Source: Ilex aquifolium (Eukaryota > Streptophyta > Magnoliopsida > Aquifoliales > Aquifoliaceae). Taken from it: DNA of 64,000 nt. The notes below the pieces were generated by a model, which had not been told where the DNA came from, did not search any database, and saw nothing but the letters and a program-made list of their open reading frames with translations. The stretch lies in assembly GCA_951799425.1 (NCBI GenBank), contig OX637394.1, forward strand, positions 14,586,001 through 14,650,000, read 5' to 3'. A program made the position numbers and the translations under genes. This document shows, in pieces, positions 10,883 through 20,809 of the stretch; the first letter of the stretch is position 1; each line of letters starts with the position of its first letter.

Positions 10883-11275
10883 TGTTACCATTAAAGTGTG
10901 TGGGTGGTATGTGGCAGTAGGAGGCCTTTTGGAAGAGAACCAAGCCAGTAGGATATGAAATAAAAGAGATTGAGTCAGCTGGACAGTTCTAATAGTAAGG
11001 GAAGTCTGTTTTGTTTTCTAGTTGGTTAAGATGTTGTGGAGTCTATTCCTATTTTATTGTCTTATGATATTGAGTTGTTTTTGAATTCTGTTACCTGTAC
11101 GCATTATAAATTCCAGCTGCTATGAATAAAAAATATCTTCTAACTAATCAAAAATCTCTTTGAGTAACAAGAGGCTAGGGATCCCTCGAAGTAACCGAGA
11201 TAAATTAACCTTCTTTGTTCTTCTTCTATGGCATTAAACGTAGGAAATGACTTTACCACCACTATGATCATACCA
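10883..11275 (+). repeat. 3' LTR of gypsy element
   Basis: A 393-bp LTR matching 6102-6494 with about 35 substitutions and no gaps by hand alignment. It is followed by cgatt, the near-identical partner of cgact before the 5' LTR. Confidence 0.93.
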
Positions 11276-11771
11276 CGATTCCAATGAACAAACTCAAATT
11301 GAAAAAAAAAAATAAACTCAAATTTGAAAAATAGTGAAATATGACAATTAGATCTTTAAAAGAGAATAATTTGAGTAAATGTTTGAGACTTCTTGTACTT
11401 GAGAAAAAAAACTAAGTTTTCCTCAATTTGATAAGAGTTTGAGTACAAGATTAGAACTTGTTTTTAACCATTTTACTCAAATTTAAATTTGAGTCAAAAT
11501 TTGAGTAAGAGTTGGAGATTTTTTTAGAGTTTATAAAGTAAATTCTATCCTTGTTCACCTTGAGCTTTTTTTCCTTTTTCGGGGTCATAACTCACCTTGA
11601 GTTAGATATATAGGAAATTAGGAATGGGGTTACTATTTCCGGAGTACGGGATATGCGCAGATGAATGTCGCTAGAGAAGTCAAATTGCATCGAATCTATA
11701 GACATTAAGTTTGGGTTAAACATTACCAGTGAGTCAGTAACTAAACCAAGTAAATGGAAACAAAAAACTAA
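11276..11771. other. Intergenic; possible right half of a split MITE
   Basis: AT-rich non-coding sequence. The part up to about 11535 contains ACTCAAATTTAAATTTGAGT and AGAGTTGGAGAT, which may pair with 6025-6101 across the gypsy insertion. Nothing else was recognised. Confidence 0.35.
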
Positions 11772-11952
11772 GGAAAATGCTATTTGAACCTAATTTGGGG
11801 ACCTTATTTAGAAACCTGATGATGTACAATCATTGGATTGGTTGTGGGCTCCATCTAACATTGGAACTCACAACTAATCCAATGGTTGCATTGAAGCCAC
11901 ATCACTAGATCCCCAAATAAGGTCCTAAAATAAGATCCCTGTAGCATTGCTC
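11772..11952. mobile_element. 181-bp MITE with 9-bp target duplication
   Basis: An imperfect palindrome of about 80-bp arms. The left arm runs GGAAAATGCTATTTGAACCT, GGGGACCTTATTT and CATTGGATTGGTTGTG. The right arm, reverse complemented, reads GAGCAATGCTACAGGGATCT, then GGACCTTATTTGGGGATC and CATTGGATTAGTTGTG. The exact 9-mer aaaaactaa flanks it on both sides (11763-11771 and 11953-11961), which points to the Mutator superfamily. It has no coding capacity. Confidence 0.8.
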
Positions 11953-11984
11953 AAAAACTAAATGAGAGAGAACTTTGGAGAATA

Positions 11985-12214
11985 ATATTACTCTCATTTC
12001 TTTCAGTTTTTTGCACGTCACATTCATTTTGAGGAGTGCCTTTTATAAGCGAAGAGGCAGACGATAGAAGTCTGAGAATTCAACTTTCCAACTACCTTAT
12101 TAAATATAGTTATTATTCATGCATAGTAATATGTCATATTCATTACTATTTGACACTATACATCACTATTTATGCATAGTAAAACCCAGTGACAGTGAAG
12201 AAAAAATAATTATT
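11985..12214 (-). other. Possible 3' LTR remnant of copia element
   Basis: It lies directly downstream, on the minus strand, of the copia RNase H remnant. It contains a TATA-like CTTATAAAAGG on the minus strand (near 12042-12052) and repeated CACTATT/ATGCATAG motifs. Position suggests LTR or 3' non-coding sequence, but no second LTR copy was found. Confidence 0.3.
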
Positions 12215-13115
12215 CAACTTGATAAATCTCTAAGACTCCGCATTTCGATTAGGTTCACCAATTTTTGAAATGTAGTCGGTGAAAGTGTTTTAGTAAACAA
12301 ATCTTTGACATATCCTTCTTTGAACTGTGTGATAGAAGCTGTATTGTCATCGTATAATATTGTTGGAATGTCTTTAATTGAAGGTAGTCCACTTTGCTCT
12401 TGAATCTATTGGATCATGGATTTTAGCTAAATATATTTTCGATTTGCTTCATGAATGACTAATATTTCGGAATGCTTGGATGATGTAACAATCATTATTT
12501 GCTTAACCTATGTATATGATATAGTCGTACTACCATAAATAAACATATAACCAGTTTGTGATCAAGCCTTATATGGATTAGAAAGATAATCGACATTTGC
12601 ATATCTAAATAACTGCGAAATTTGGTCATTCACATAGAATAACCTCATGTCCACAGTTCCACGGAGATACTGCAATTCATGCTTGATCTCATTCCACTAC
12701 CTTCGAGCTAGAGTTGAGTTGTATCTTATCAGTACGTTAATTGCAAATGTTATGTCTAGCCTCGTATGACTTGCAAGATACATTAGTGTATCAATTGCAC
12801 TGAGATATTGTGTTTCAAGACCAATTTTTTTTTTTACATTTTTCTTAAGGACAAAATGAATCTTTCTTTGTATCTAGTGATCGGATAACCACTGGTGAAC
12901 TTAATGGATGATATTTATCCATATAGAATTATTTCAAAATTTTTGTTGTGTGTGAAGATTGATATATAAAAAAAAAAATCAATTTGAAAAATGTTCAATC
13001 TGTAAGCCAAGGAAAATTTTGTTTGCCCAATATCTTTCACCTCAAACTCACTTTTTAAATAGTTGGCAGCTATTGTGAGCTTGGAGTGCCTACTAACTTG
13101 ATCTGAAATGTATGC
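12215..13115 (-). pseudogene. Ty1/copia pol remnant (RT end to RNase H)
   Basis: A degenerate minus-strand copia polyprotein. Near 13020-13090 it reads NYLKSEFEVKDIGQTKFSL, the conserved segment after the YVDD motif. Near 12500-12360 it shows VTSSKHSEILVIHEANRK of the RNase H region, then DIPTILYDDNTASITQFKEG. The following stretch jumps directly to VKDLFTKTLSPTTFQKLV, so about 35 codons are deleted. Many stops and frameshifts are present. The order and motifs match plant Ty1/copia. The upstream part of the same pol lies at 14680-15010, separated by an insertion. Confidence 0.8.
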
Positions 13116-14679
13116 CCAAATATAAGTAGTCAAATTATAGTAATAACCTAGTTAAGCCTGGAGTCGAATCCACAGGGAAAATATCTTGGTTTTTTAATAG
13201 AAATGTGAAAGAAAATATCTACTCTAAAATGGTTGTTTTGAGAAGAAAGGGGTTGTGTGAATATAATCTAAAAACAAAATGAAGAAATCTAATAAGAAAA
13301 ATAATAAAGAAAAATACTCTTTAGTTTTCAGACTCGGATATGTTTATATATGGTATATATTGTCTTGTGCAACTTATAACTCAGTTATATCCCCACGTCG
13401 GCTACAAATTAACAGAAGATCATGGTTGAATCTATTGTTTAAGAATATAGCTCCAACACGTTTGCAATGAATTGTAAGCATTACATATGCCAGGACTCGA
13501 CCTATCTATAAACAATCAAACAAATTATGCAAAATGTTCAGCTTTGTTTAGTTGTTCAATCATATATGAAGCTCGAAAATGGTGAAAGATTAAAAATAAG
13601 AAATGAAGATCTAACTTCAAATACTCAATGAATTTAAACATCACCCATGCCAAGATTCAACTTGTCTATGGGTGATCAAAGAATTATACAAAGTATTAAG
13701 TTTTACTAAAAATAATTCAATCAATCGGTAAATAAAAAGATATTGTATTAAACCAAGTGAAGGGCGTTGCACAATTATAATATCAAAACCATTATTTGCA
13801 TACTTTCACCTTCAACTAAAGAAATTACTCTCTTCATTGTCATGGCAAGGGTAGAAGAGAGAGTAAAACTTGAGATGTCTCTTCAAGATACAAAAAAAAA
13901 AAGAGTACTATAATTTATAGGTAAGTAAAATGTGAAAAGTCAACTCTCTCTTCTACACGCCTATTTATAAGCGCGTGCAAGGTTGGTGTAGCAGACAGAG
14001 CATTAAAAGCAATCCTTATTTTCTCTCATATGTAAATCCTTCGGTGAATTTTATTCGGCATTTCCACACTTGTTTGCTTGACTGGAACATTTGAATGGAC
14101 AGCAAGTGAAAAGTTGCAATCACAGATTACCCCTTTTCCTTTTTTCAAGACAAAATGATGTGAAAATTAATCTTGTCTCTTTGTAAAATTAGAGACTATA
14201 TAATTTGCAAATGAATGTTTTTCTGTCATTTGGCTTGACATAATTTATAAATATTCAACTTTCAGGAGGTATATTGTTGAAACTAAAACTAGGGGAAGTT
14301 AATTAAATGTGACATAAGGGGGCAGTTTGTATTTATCCATTTTTTCCCCACTTTTTGCCATGAGTAATACTACACTGACCAAATTTTGGGACCAAATTTG
14401 GAGCCCAAATGACATGGCAGCATGTCATTTGGAGTATTTATTGGGGCCCAAATGACATAGCACCAAATAAATAAGTCCAAGTCAGCTGTCATGTCATTTG
14501 GGCTCTAAATTTGGTCCCAAAATTTGGTCAATGTAACATTACTCTTTTGCCATATAATTCATGTTAGTAACCAAATCTACCCTATACAATTAAAATCATA
14601 TAATTTATACACAACTAAACATGAATTACAAGTAATTAACCCGTCTAATGCATATGAAAATGTAACTTTTGGGGTTAAT
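13116..14679. other. 1.56-kb insertion splitting the copia pol, class unknown
   Basis: Sequence between two adjacent parts of one copia reverse transcriptase. The copia reading stops after YVDDLNLIG near 14680 and resumes with an IKLVGTP-like segment near 13110. The insert begins with GGAGTCGAATCCACAGGGAA near 13160, a motif I associate with non-coding parts of plant retroelements. It contains no convincing long open frame and carries the MITE at 14362-14544. Terminal repeats were not found, so the inserted element is not classified. Confidence 0.5.
14362..14544. mobile_element. 183-bp MITE, same family as the one in the NLR array
   Basis: An inverted-repeat element whose arms read GAGTAATACTACACTGACCA and, from the other strand, GAGTAATGTTACATTGACCA, followed by AATTTTGGGACCAAATTT and GCCCAAATGACATG. 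An exact 9-bp target duplication, ttttgccat, flanks it (14353-14361 and 14545-14553), which suggests a Mutator-type MITE. Its reverse complement aligns along its whole length with the 183-bp insert at 44808-44990 and its copies in the array, including the internal TTATTTGGTG...TGTCATTTGGGCCC part. Confidence 0.88.
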
Positions 14680-15010
14680 CACCTATTAGATTTAAATCAT
14701 CAACATATGCAAGGATAATAGCAAGTCCACTGTTAGATCTTCTAATAAAAATATATGGATACATCACATCATTAACATATCCCTCTTTTAACAAATATTT
14801 ACTAAAGCGATTGTATCACATCCGCCTTGATTGTTTTAATCCATACAACGATCGTTGTAAATTATATGTTTTTGGCATTTTAAACCCTTCATGGAATCTC
14901 ATGTATGTCTCATTATCCATTAAGCCATTCAAATACACAATAACGACATTAAGCGAATATCCAGTCTTCGATAGTCGAGGAGTATAGTTTATCATAAGCA
15001 TGACCAAAAA
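14680..15010 (-). pseudogene. Ty1/copia reverse transcriptase remnant, upstream part
   Basis: Minus-strand copia reverse transcriptase: VVIVYLNGLMDNETYMRFHE (the family has DVxTAYLxG-LD) followed by GFKMPKTYN and LQRSLYGLKQSRRM. Further downstream on the minus strand come DVMYPYIFIRRSNSGLAI and the catalytic LAYVDDLN near 14690-14720. An internal frame break is present between SRRM and DVMYPY. It continues at 12215-13115 after the 1.56-kb insertion. Confidence 0.8.
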
Positions 15011-15871
15011 TGGTTGGGGAAAGCTAGGGCTTATCTGGGATGAAAAATATCATCATCAAACCTAAAAGGTCGACTAGTAAGGAAAGCTACCTAAGAAATA
15101 AAGAGCACAGATTAAGACAAATCTGATGGAATTAAGGTGTACCACTAGATTCCAACTAGAACTCCAAGTCCTATACATAACAGGATCGAACTCCCTACAA
15201 ATACAGACATGCTTAACGCTAAGGTACACTATCTTTTCCCTGTGACAGACAATCTTATCCAAGCTTTTACTGTCTTAGGCATCAGAATGTCGTCAATCTG
15301 TTATATCCCAATCTTTGGTAGTTTGTTCATTTTACAGGGAGGACAGATAGTCTATTGATCAAATACTTAGTTCAGAATTCCATTCATCTAAGGTATGAGA
15401 TTTTTCTTGTACAATTTTTCTTTATTTTTTATCATTGATTTTTTTTATGATATTGTAAATTGAAAGTTTTTCATGTTGTTTGTGTCGTTTGATTAGTGAG
15501 TTTCAATTCGTAAGCTACTGAAAGTTTGTATTTTCTTGTGAAATTTTTGTGGTTTATGTTAGAGGTTTTACCATTTCAAAACTATTTTTCTGTGATTTTT
15601 CTAAGATTTCCATTCTGCATTGCTTCGCTTGAAATTTACAATATGAAATGTTTAGCACTTAATATTGCTCATTTTATCATTGAAACCATTCATTTTGTGC
15701 ACTTAATTCATGAATTCTCTCCAAATTTGGTTTGAATATTGATTAAGGTCATAGTTGTGAGTGTAGGAATGAGAGAGCTGATAAGGATTGATGGAAATGT
15801 TGTGGAAAAACTTAAGGAAGCAAGGAGATGCATCATGGAAAGTCTACAACAAGAATTGAGGGAAAGAACAC
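15011..15871. other. Intergenic, no gene seen
   Basis: AT-rich sequence with a T-rich pyrimidine stretch near 15415-15500. It may include upstream copia sequence on the minus strand, but no conserved motif was recognised. The open frame at 15526-15735 is short and hydrophobic by composition and is not supported as a gene. Confidence 0.35.
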
Positions 15872-16182
15872 TTCAACCGGTTGAACAATCAACTTTAACC
15901 GGTTGATTAGAGACTTTTTGAGATACTAAGACCATTCAAGATACTAAGAGCATTTCAACCAATTAAAACAACTTCAACCGGTTGATCAGAGATTGGAAGA
16001 TTATGCAAAACTATTGGGAGTACTTCAACCGGTTGAACAACCACTTTCAACCGGTTGATCAAACAAATACCAAAACAAGAACAAGATGTTGGGAATCATT
16101 CAACCAATTCATCAAAGCATTTCAACCGGTTGAAAAATGCGATCAACCAGTTGAACAATCAATTTCAACCAATTGAAGTTAA
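15872..16182. repeat. Cluster of TTCAACCGGTTGAA palindromes
   Basis: Ten copies of a 14-bp palindrome-like motif in about 310 bp. Six retain the perfect core AACCGGTT (first at 15872-15885); the others read AACCAATT or AACCAGTT. Spacing is irregular, roughly 20-60 bp. Each core holds two back-to-back CAACCG half sites, which resemble plant MYB recognition elements (YAACKG). The surrounding sequence looks like a retroelement LTR or untranslated region, so a role as an element enhancer is possible but inferred. Confidence 0.75.
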
Positions 16183-17265
16183 GTTGGCTACAGGAAAAGC
16201 TTTCCCGCATTTTCATTCGTCGAGTGGGGTGACTACCAATCCCCATGAGGCTACTTTCTATTGGTGGATGGCACCTCTCGAAGTTCAAGAAGACTCCTCA
16301 TTGGTTGACAGCGGCATACGAAGCTTCTTCAGCATTTCACCCACCACCTGCACCGCACTTTCGGCCCATAAATGAAGAAAATCTATGCTATATATAATTT
16401 TGATTCTCAACATCAGAGGGGGAGAGCACTTTTGGAGGAGTTTTTCGTAGTTCTTTTGCTTAGTTTAGAAGTTGAGTTGTAAACATCCATTTTCAAAGTT
16501 TCGCCGGGTTACGGAGAAGACAACTTTTGTGTCCATTTCAAAGCTTTGTTATCTTTGTATTTGAACTTAGCAATTGAGAAGTAATCATAGTGTAAGCATT
16601 TTCTTTAAACTAGTTTTTCTTTTGCTTATCTTTGCTATGTTGTTTATTGCCGATTTCGAAGTTATGAGTTTTGCTTCTGACTAAGTTTCGGCACGATCCG
16701 AGGGATGATTCTCATCTATAATCAAGCATAGTGATCCTCTGATGGATTCTAACTGATCAAATGTTTTGTAGAATAGAAAAATTAATTTTGAACATTAGTT
16801 ATTAACTGACTATTTTGATTTCTCGTCGACGGTTCATCTGGCACGAGTAATGCTTAGAAATCATTTCCACAATCAAAATGCTTATCATCCTAGCTTCTAT
16901 TTCATATCTTCAAAGCTACAATAGTATACAACTTGGTTTTTATTGAATATTATCCGTTCGAGTATGTTTGAGTATAACCTCAGATGAGTTAAAATGGAGA
17001 GTCAAAATGTTTGGTTACAGTGAGTTGATTCCTGAGGATTGACCAACTATTTTTTTATTGATCACAATACATTAGAATTCCATTTCTCACCTCTTCCATA
17101 AGTCAAAAGATTTTTATTTTTATTTGCACACACATGACCAATCAAATCTCATTTATTCCCTAAGGAGACGATCTTGAATTTATCCAAGTTACTACACTAC
17201 AAAATTTTTTTATGCTTGCAAAGCCCACTATTATATTTTGAAAATGAGTAAAAGAAAACTAGTTA
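16183..17265. other. Probable non-coding retroelement sequence
   Basis: No coding region. A TATA-like GCTATATATAATTTTG near 16388 is followed by a T-rich leader-like region containing TTTCGCCGGGTTACGGAG and AGCAATTGAGAAG. This layout resembles an LTR with its transcription start region. No paired LTR, primer binding site or gag was recognised, so it may be a solo LTR or a non-autonomous remnant. Confidence 0.35.
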
Positions 17266-17267
17266 AG

Positions 17268-17435
17268 CATGAAATAACTAGCAATAACTCGTGCCTAAAG
17301 ATACGGTGCAAGATAAAATTAGAGCATCCAAAAAATCGATCTCACTATATCTAATAGGAATTTATTTCCTTCACTTTCTTTAATTAGATAATTTGAAATT
17401 AATTTATACCCATCGTTTTTTAAAACAAAAATTCA
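17268..17435. repeat. Dispersed repeat, copy 1
   Basis: AACTAGCAATAACTCGTGCC and the following 140 bp, including TTTAATTAGATAATTTGAAA, align with 25013-25170 in the same orientation with moderate divergence. The two copies flank the 6.8-kb Harbinger element at distances of about 530 and 200 bp. The repeat family is not identified. Confidence 0.55.
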
Positions 17436-17961
17436 CAAAAAAATTTCAAAATACAGACTATAAAAAAAACATGTGTACACTATCATGAATAATATTCGAC
17501 ATAAAAATAGTATTGAACCATATATTAATAAAAAATTAAATAATTCAACTTGTAATAAAAATGGGTAATGTGATGTGCTAGAAATGAATGAAAAAAAGAT
17601 GGGGATAAAATTCAAATGCCTAACTTACTTATTATATAGTTTTGCAGGAATTTTATAAATGAGTAACGAAAACCCGAAAATTGATATGAGTCCATTAAAC
17701 TCAATTCATTTTGTAGTTTTATTTTTCGATAAGGAAACAGTTAGAACCAAGATCGATACTTCTACTGTGTACTCTAAAGAACATCAATCTCTCCTATTTT
17801 TTTGGCTAAGCGACCCAACTCCAACCATGTGCCGCCAAGCCACCACTCTGCTCCTCTCTTGATCCACGGTTGCCACCGCTAGCTGTTTGCTGCAATTGAT
17901 GTTGAGTTCTAAGAAGTTTTGATATGTATTGAGCAATGTAAAAAGTATAAATTGAAAACAA
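17436..17961. other. Intergenic, no gene seen
   Basis: AT-rich left flank of the Harbinger element. The open frames at 17433-17615 and 17659-17862 have no recognisable domain and are not supported. Confidence 0.4.
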
Positions 17962-18261
17962 TAAGGGCATGTTTGTTTGGGGGATTAAATAGTATTATAG
18001 GGTGGGATATAAGAAAATAGTACCTAGGGCCCACCTATTACCTTGTTTGTTTGGCATTTTACACGCAATACTATTTTTCGGGTCGTAATACTGACCCGGT
18101 TTGCACAGTGTCTGTTAAACCTTGTACATTGTATTAATTAATACTACATACCTGGTGGTATTATCTTCCTGGTATAAATGAAAGGACGGTACAAAAGAAG
18201 AAAATGACACAAATGCCCTCATGTATAGTATCCCCATATAAAAGCCAACTTTTTACCAACA

Positions 18262-18597
18262 AACCCTAGCCACTCGCCTCTCTCAACGCTGAAACCCTAT
18301 CCACTCGCCTCTCTCAACGATGCTGAAAGCCTGAAACCATAGTCAGTCGTCTCCCTCAACGATGCTCAAACCCTATCCACTCTGAACGATGGTGAAACTC
18401 TAGCCACTCGCCTTTCTCAACGCTGCTGAAACCCTAGCCACTCTCAATGATGCCGAAACCCTAGCCACTCTCAACGATGGTGAAACCCTAGCCACTCTCA
18501 ACGCTGCTAAAACCCTAGCCATTCTCAATGCTGGTATCTCCCTACCCACTATGAACGTTGGTATCTCTCTAGCCGCTCTCAACGCTGTTGAACCCCT
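18262..18597 (+). repeat. 27-bp minisatellite rich in AAACCCTA (telobox-like) motifs
   Basis: About ten to twelve degenerate units of consensus CCACTCTCAACGATGCTGAAACCCTAG. In the middle, consecutive units are exactly 27 bp. The core AAACCCTA recurs, matching the plant telomere-repeat/telobox motif found near many plant promoters. It sits in the leader region of the Harbinger element, upstream of the transposase. A minus-strand open frame with a 9-residue repeat is a by-product of the 27-bp period. Confidence 0.8.
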
Positions 18598-19362
18598 TTT
18601 TTCTACAAACCGCACACAGGTACGTTCTTATGAATCTTCTCAAATTTGTCGTCAACGTCGATTACGCTAATTTTGTGTTAATGTTGTAAGACAGGGAGAC
18701 GATTGTTGGCGATCTGGTCTATGTCGACCTCTGTGGGAAAGATTAGTTGCGATATGGTATTTTGGTCTTCTAAATTCTCAGTCACTGGTGAAATACACCC
18801 CCCAAATGTCCAAAATTTTCAAATGGTATTTTTTTTAACCATTTGTTTTTGGAAAGTGAAATACAAGGCCAAAATATTTTTTTCCCTTGTTTTAGTCGCT
18901 GGACCTATTCAATTTTTGGGTAGTTTATTTTCTTGTTTGTTGCGGAATGTTGCCCCTATCCATATTTTAGCCCTTATAATGCCCAGAATGTTTGTCTGAT
19001 TTTATTTTGAGTCCAACGATTATGATTTTTTTATATTTTAACAAAAAAGATGTATTCTTTGTTGTGTGATGATATCTAATGCATGTTTGTTCCTGTAATA
19101 TGTTTTGTTTTGGTAATTTAAAGCGCTCCATAACAAGCGTTGCTTGTTGGCTATGGATGTTTACTGTAATTTGTGTGAGTTGTAGTTTTTATGGATGAAG
19201 ACAATGATCTCAGTGTGCCATTGGTGGTTGTTTTGGATAGTGTCCTCTCTGATATGGTTATGATATGCTCATGTCTAATTGCTGTGATTGCAAATTTGCT
19301 AGAATTTCATGAAATTCAAAAACAATAGTAGGATCACAAGCTCAGTCACGCGAACCTGACTG

Positions 19363-20575
19363 CAAATAGAACATCGTAATAGATTTATAGGTGAAAGTGA
19401 TATAACATGCTACAATCAACTTAGGATGGACCGACGATATTTTTCTATATTGTGCACACTAATTGAACAGGTTGGTGGGCTCAGTCGTACAAGAAATGTT
19501 AGCATTGAAGAGATGGTAGCTATGTTTTTTAGCATTATTAGTCATGATCATAAGAATAGACCAGTAAAATTCAGTTTCATTAGATCCGGTGAGACGGTTA
19601 GCAAGTATTTGAATGCAGTGTTGTTGGCGGTTCTTAGGCTACATCGATTACTGCTTGCAGTCCCTGATCTAACCACAGATGAATGCACTAACCATAAGTG
19701 GAATTTTTTTAAGGTATTCAGAGTTTTTTTAAATTATATCCACCTTTGAGTTGCCATGTCACGTAGCATGTACTTAGCGAAATATCAGTTGATAATATGT
19801 TTATTTCGTATTGTATAGAACTGTGTTGGGGCTTTAGATGTCACTCACATTAGAGCAAAAGTGCCACTTGTGCACCAAGCAAGATATAGGACAAGGAAGG
19901 GGCAAATTGCAACAAATGTGTTAGGTGTATGTGCGTCTGACATGAGAATCATTTTTTTCCTGGTTGGGAGGGATCGGCGGCAAATTCACGAGTCATTCGC
20001 AACGTAGTTACAAGACGTACTGGGTTACGCGTTCAACAGGGTAAGCTATAGTGGAATTTTTTAGTGCCTTTTTTATTTTGTGGAAATTGTTTACTAATGG
20101 GTATATACACAATTACGACAGATACATATTATTTATGTGATGCTGGGTACAACAATGGTGAGGATTTCTTAGCTCCTTTTAAGGGTCAACGATACCATCT
20201 TGACAAATTTGGAAATGGAAGGGTAGCTCCTCGTAATGCCGAGGAATATTTTAACCTAAAACATTCCTCCGCTAGGAATGTTATTGAGAGGTGTTTTACT
20301 CTCCTCAAGATGCGATGGACAATCCTAGTGCCTGTTTCTACCCTGTCTCCACACATAACAAAATTATTACTGCTTGTTGTCTGTTACATAATTTCATTAG
20401 AAATGAGATGCCAGTTGACCCATTGGAAGACCACATACCTGAGTATGTTCTTAATGAGGATGATGACAATACCAACACCAATGTAGTTGACAGTGTTGAG
20501 ACCTCTACTGCGTGGACTGCTTGGAGGACTCAGTTGGCGAATGAAATGTACGTCGCATGGCAGATGGGTAGATGA
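19363..20575 (+). pseudogene. Harbinger DDE transposase, frameshifted
   Basis: DDE_Tnp_4-type nuclease in three exons. Exon 1 runs to 19713 and contains EHRNRFIGESD, NQLRMDRRYFSILC and the FIRSGETVSKYLNAVL helix. Introns are 19714-19818 and 20041-20121, both GT-AG and in consistent phase. Exon 2 reads CVGALDVTHIRAKVP, with the first catalytic Asp, where the family has LDGTHI. It then shifts frame in a T7 run near 19961, after which GWEGSAANSRVIRNVV is read; the family has ADSR, so the second Asp is Asn. Exon 3 has YYLCDAGY and ARNVIERCFTLLKMRW, with the catalytic Glu, then a second frameshift near 20325 leading into ACCLLHNFIRNEMPVDPLED and the C-terminus at 20575. Two frameshifts and the lost Asp indicate an inactive enzyme. 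The true start exon was not located. Confidence 0.88.
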
Positions 20576-20809
20576 ATTTGGGGGGCAGTTGGTTATTTTG
20601 CAACCTTCAATTAGTAGACTAAATGGTGGATATGTTTGTAATGTGTTATTGGTACTTCATCTGGTTTGATTAATGGTTGTCCTGAATCTTAAGTAATACA
20701 ATTTATTTGGTTGTGTTATTATGCTATATATTCCACATTTGTCGTATTGTATTTGATTTTACATTGCATATTCGCTTTAGATTGATAAATAAATATATAT
20801 ATAGCGAAT

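Larger units (their letters stand above)
6102..11275 (+). mobile_element. Ty3/gypsy LTR retrotransposon with chromodomain (complete, inactive)
   Basis: A 5,174-bp element bounded by two 393-bp LTRs that begin TGTTAC and end ATACCA. The flanking 5-mers are cgact (6097-6101) and cgatt (11276-11280), a target duplication with one mismatch. A primer binding site matching the initiator-Met tRNA follows the 5' LTR, and a purine tract precedes the 3' LTR. Gene order is gag, protease, reverse transcriptase, RNase H, integrase, chromodomain, as in plant chromodomain Ty3/gypsy elements. Hand alignment of the two LTRs gives about 35 mismatches in 393 positions, roughly 91% identity, so this is an old insertion. 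Several stops, frameshifts and lost catalytic residues make it non-autonomous. The clade was not assigned. Confidence 0.93.

Noticed and set aside
18400-18615. Minus-strand frame with a 9-residue repeat (LRVARVSAA type)
   Set aside because: Produced by the 27-bp minisatellite, whose period is a multiple of three; it is antisense to the Harbinger genes.
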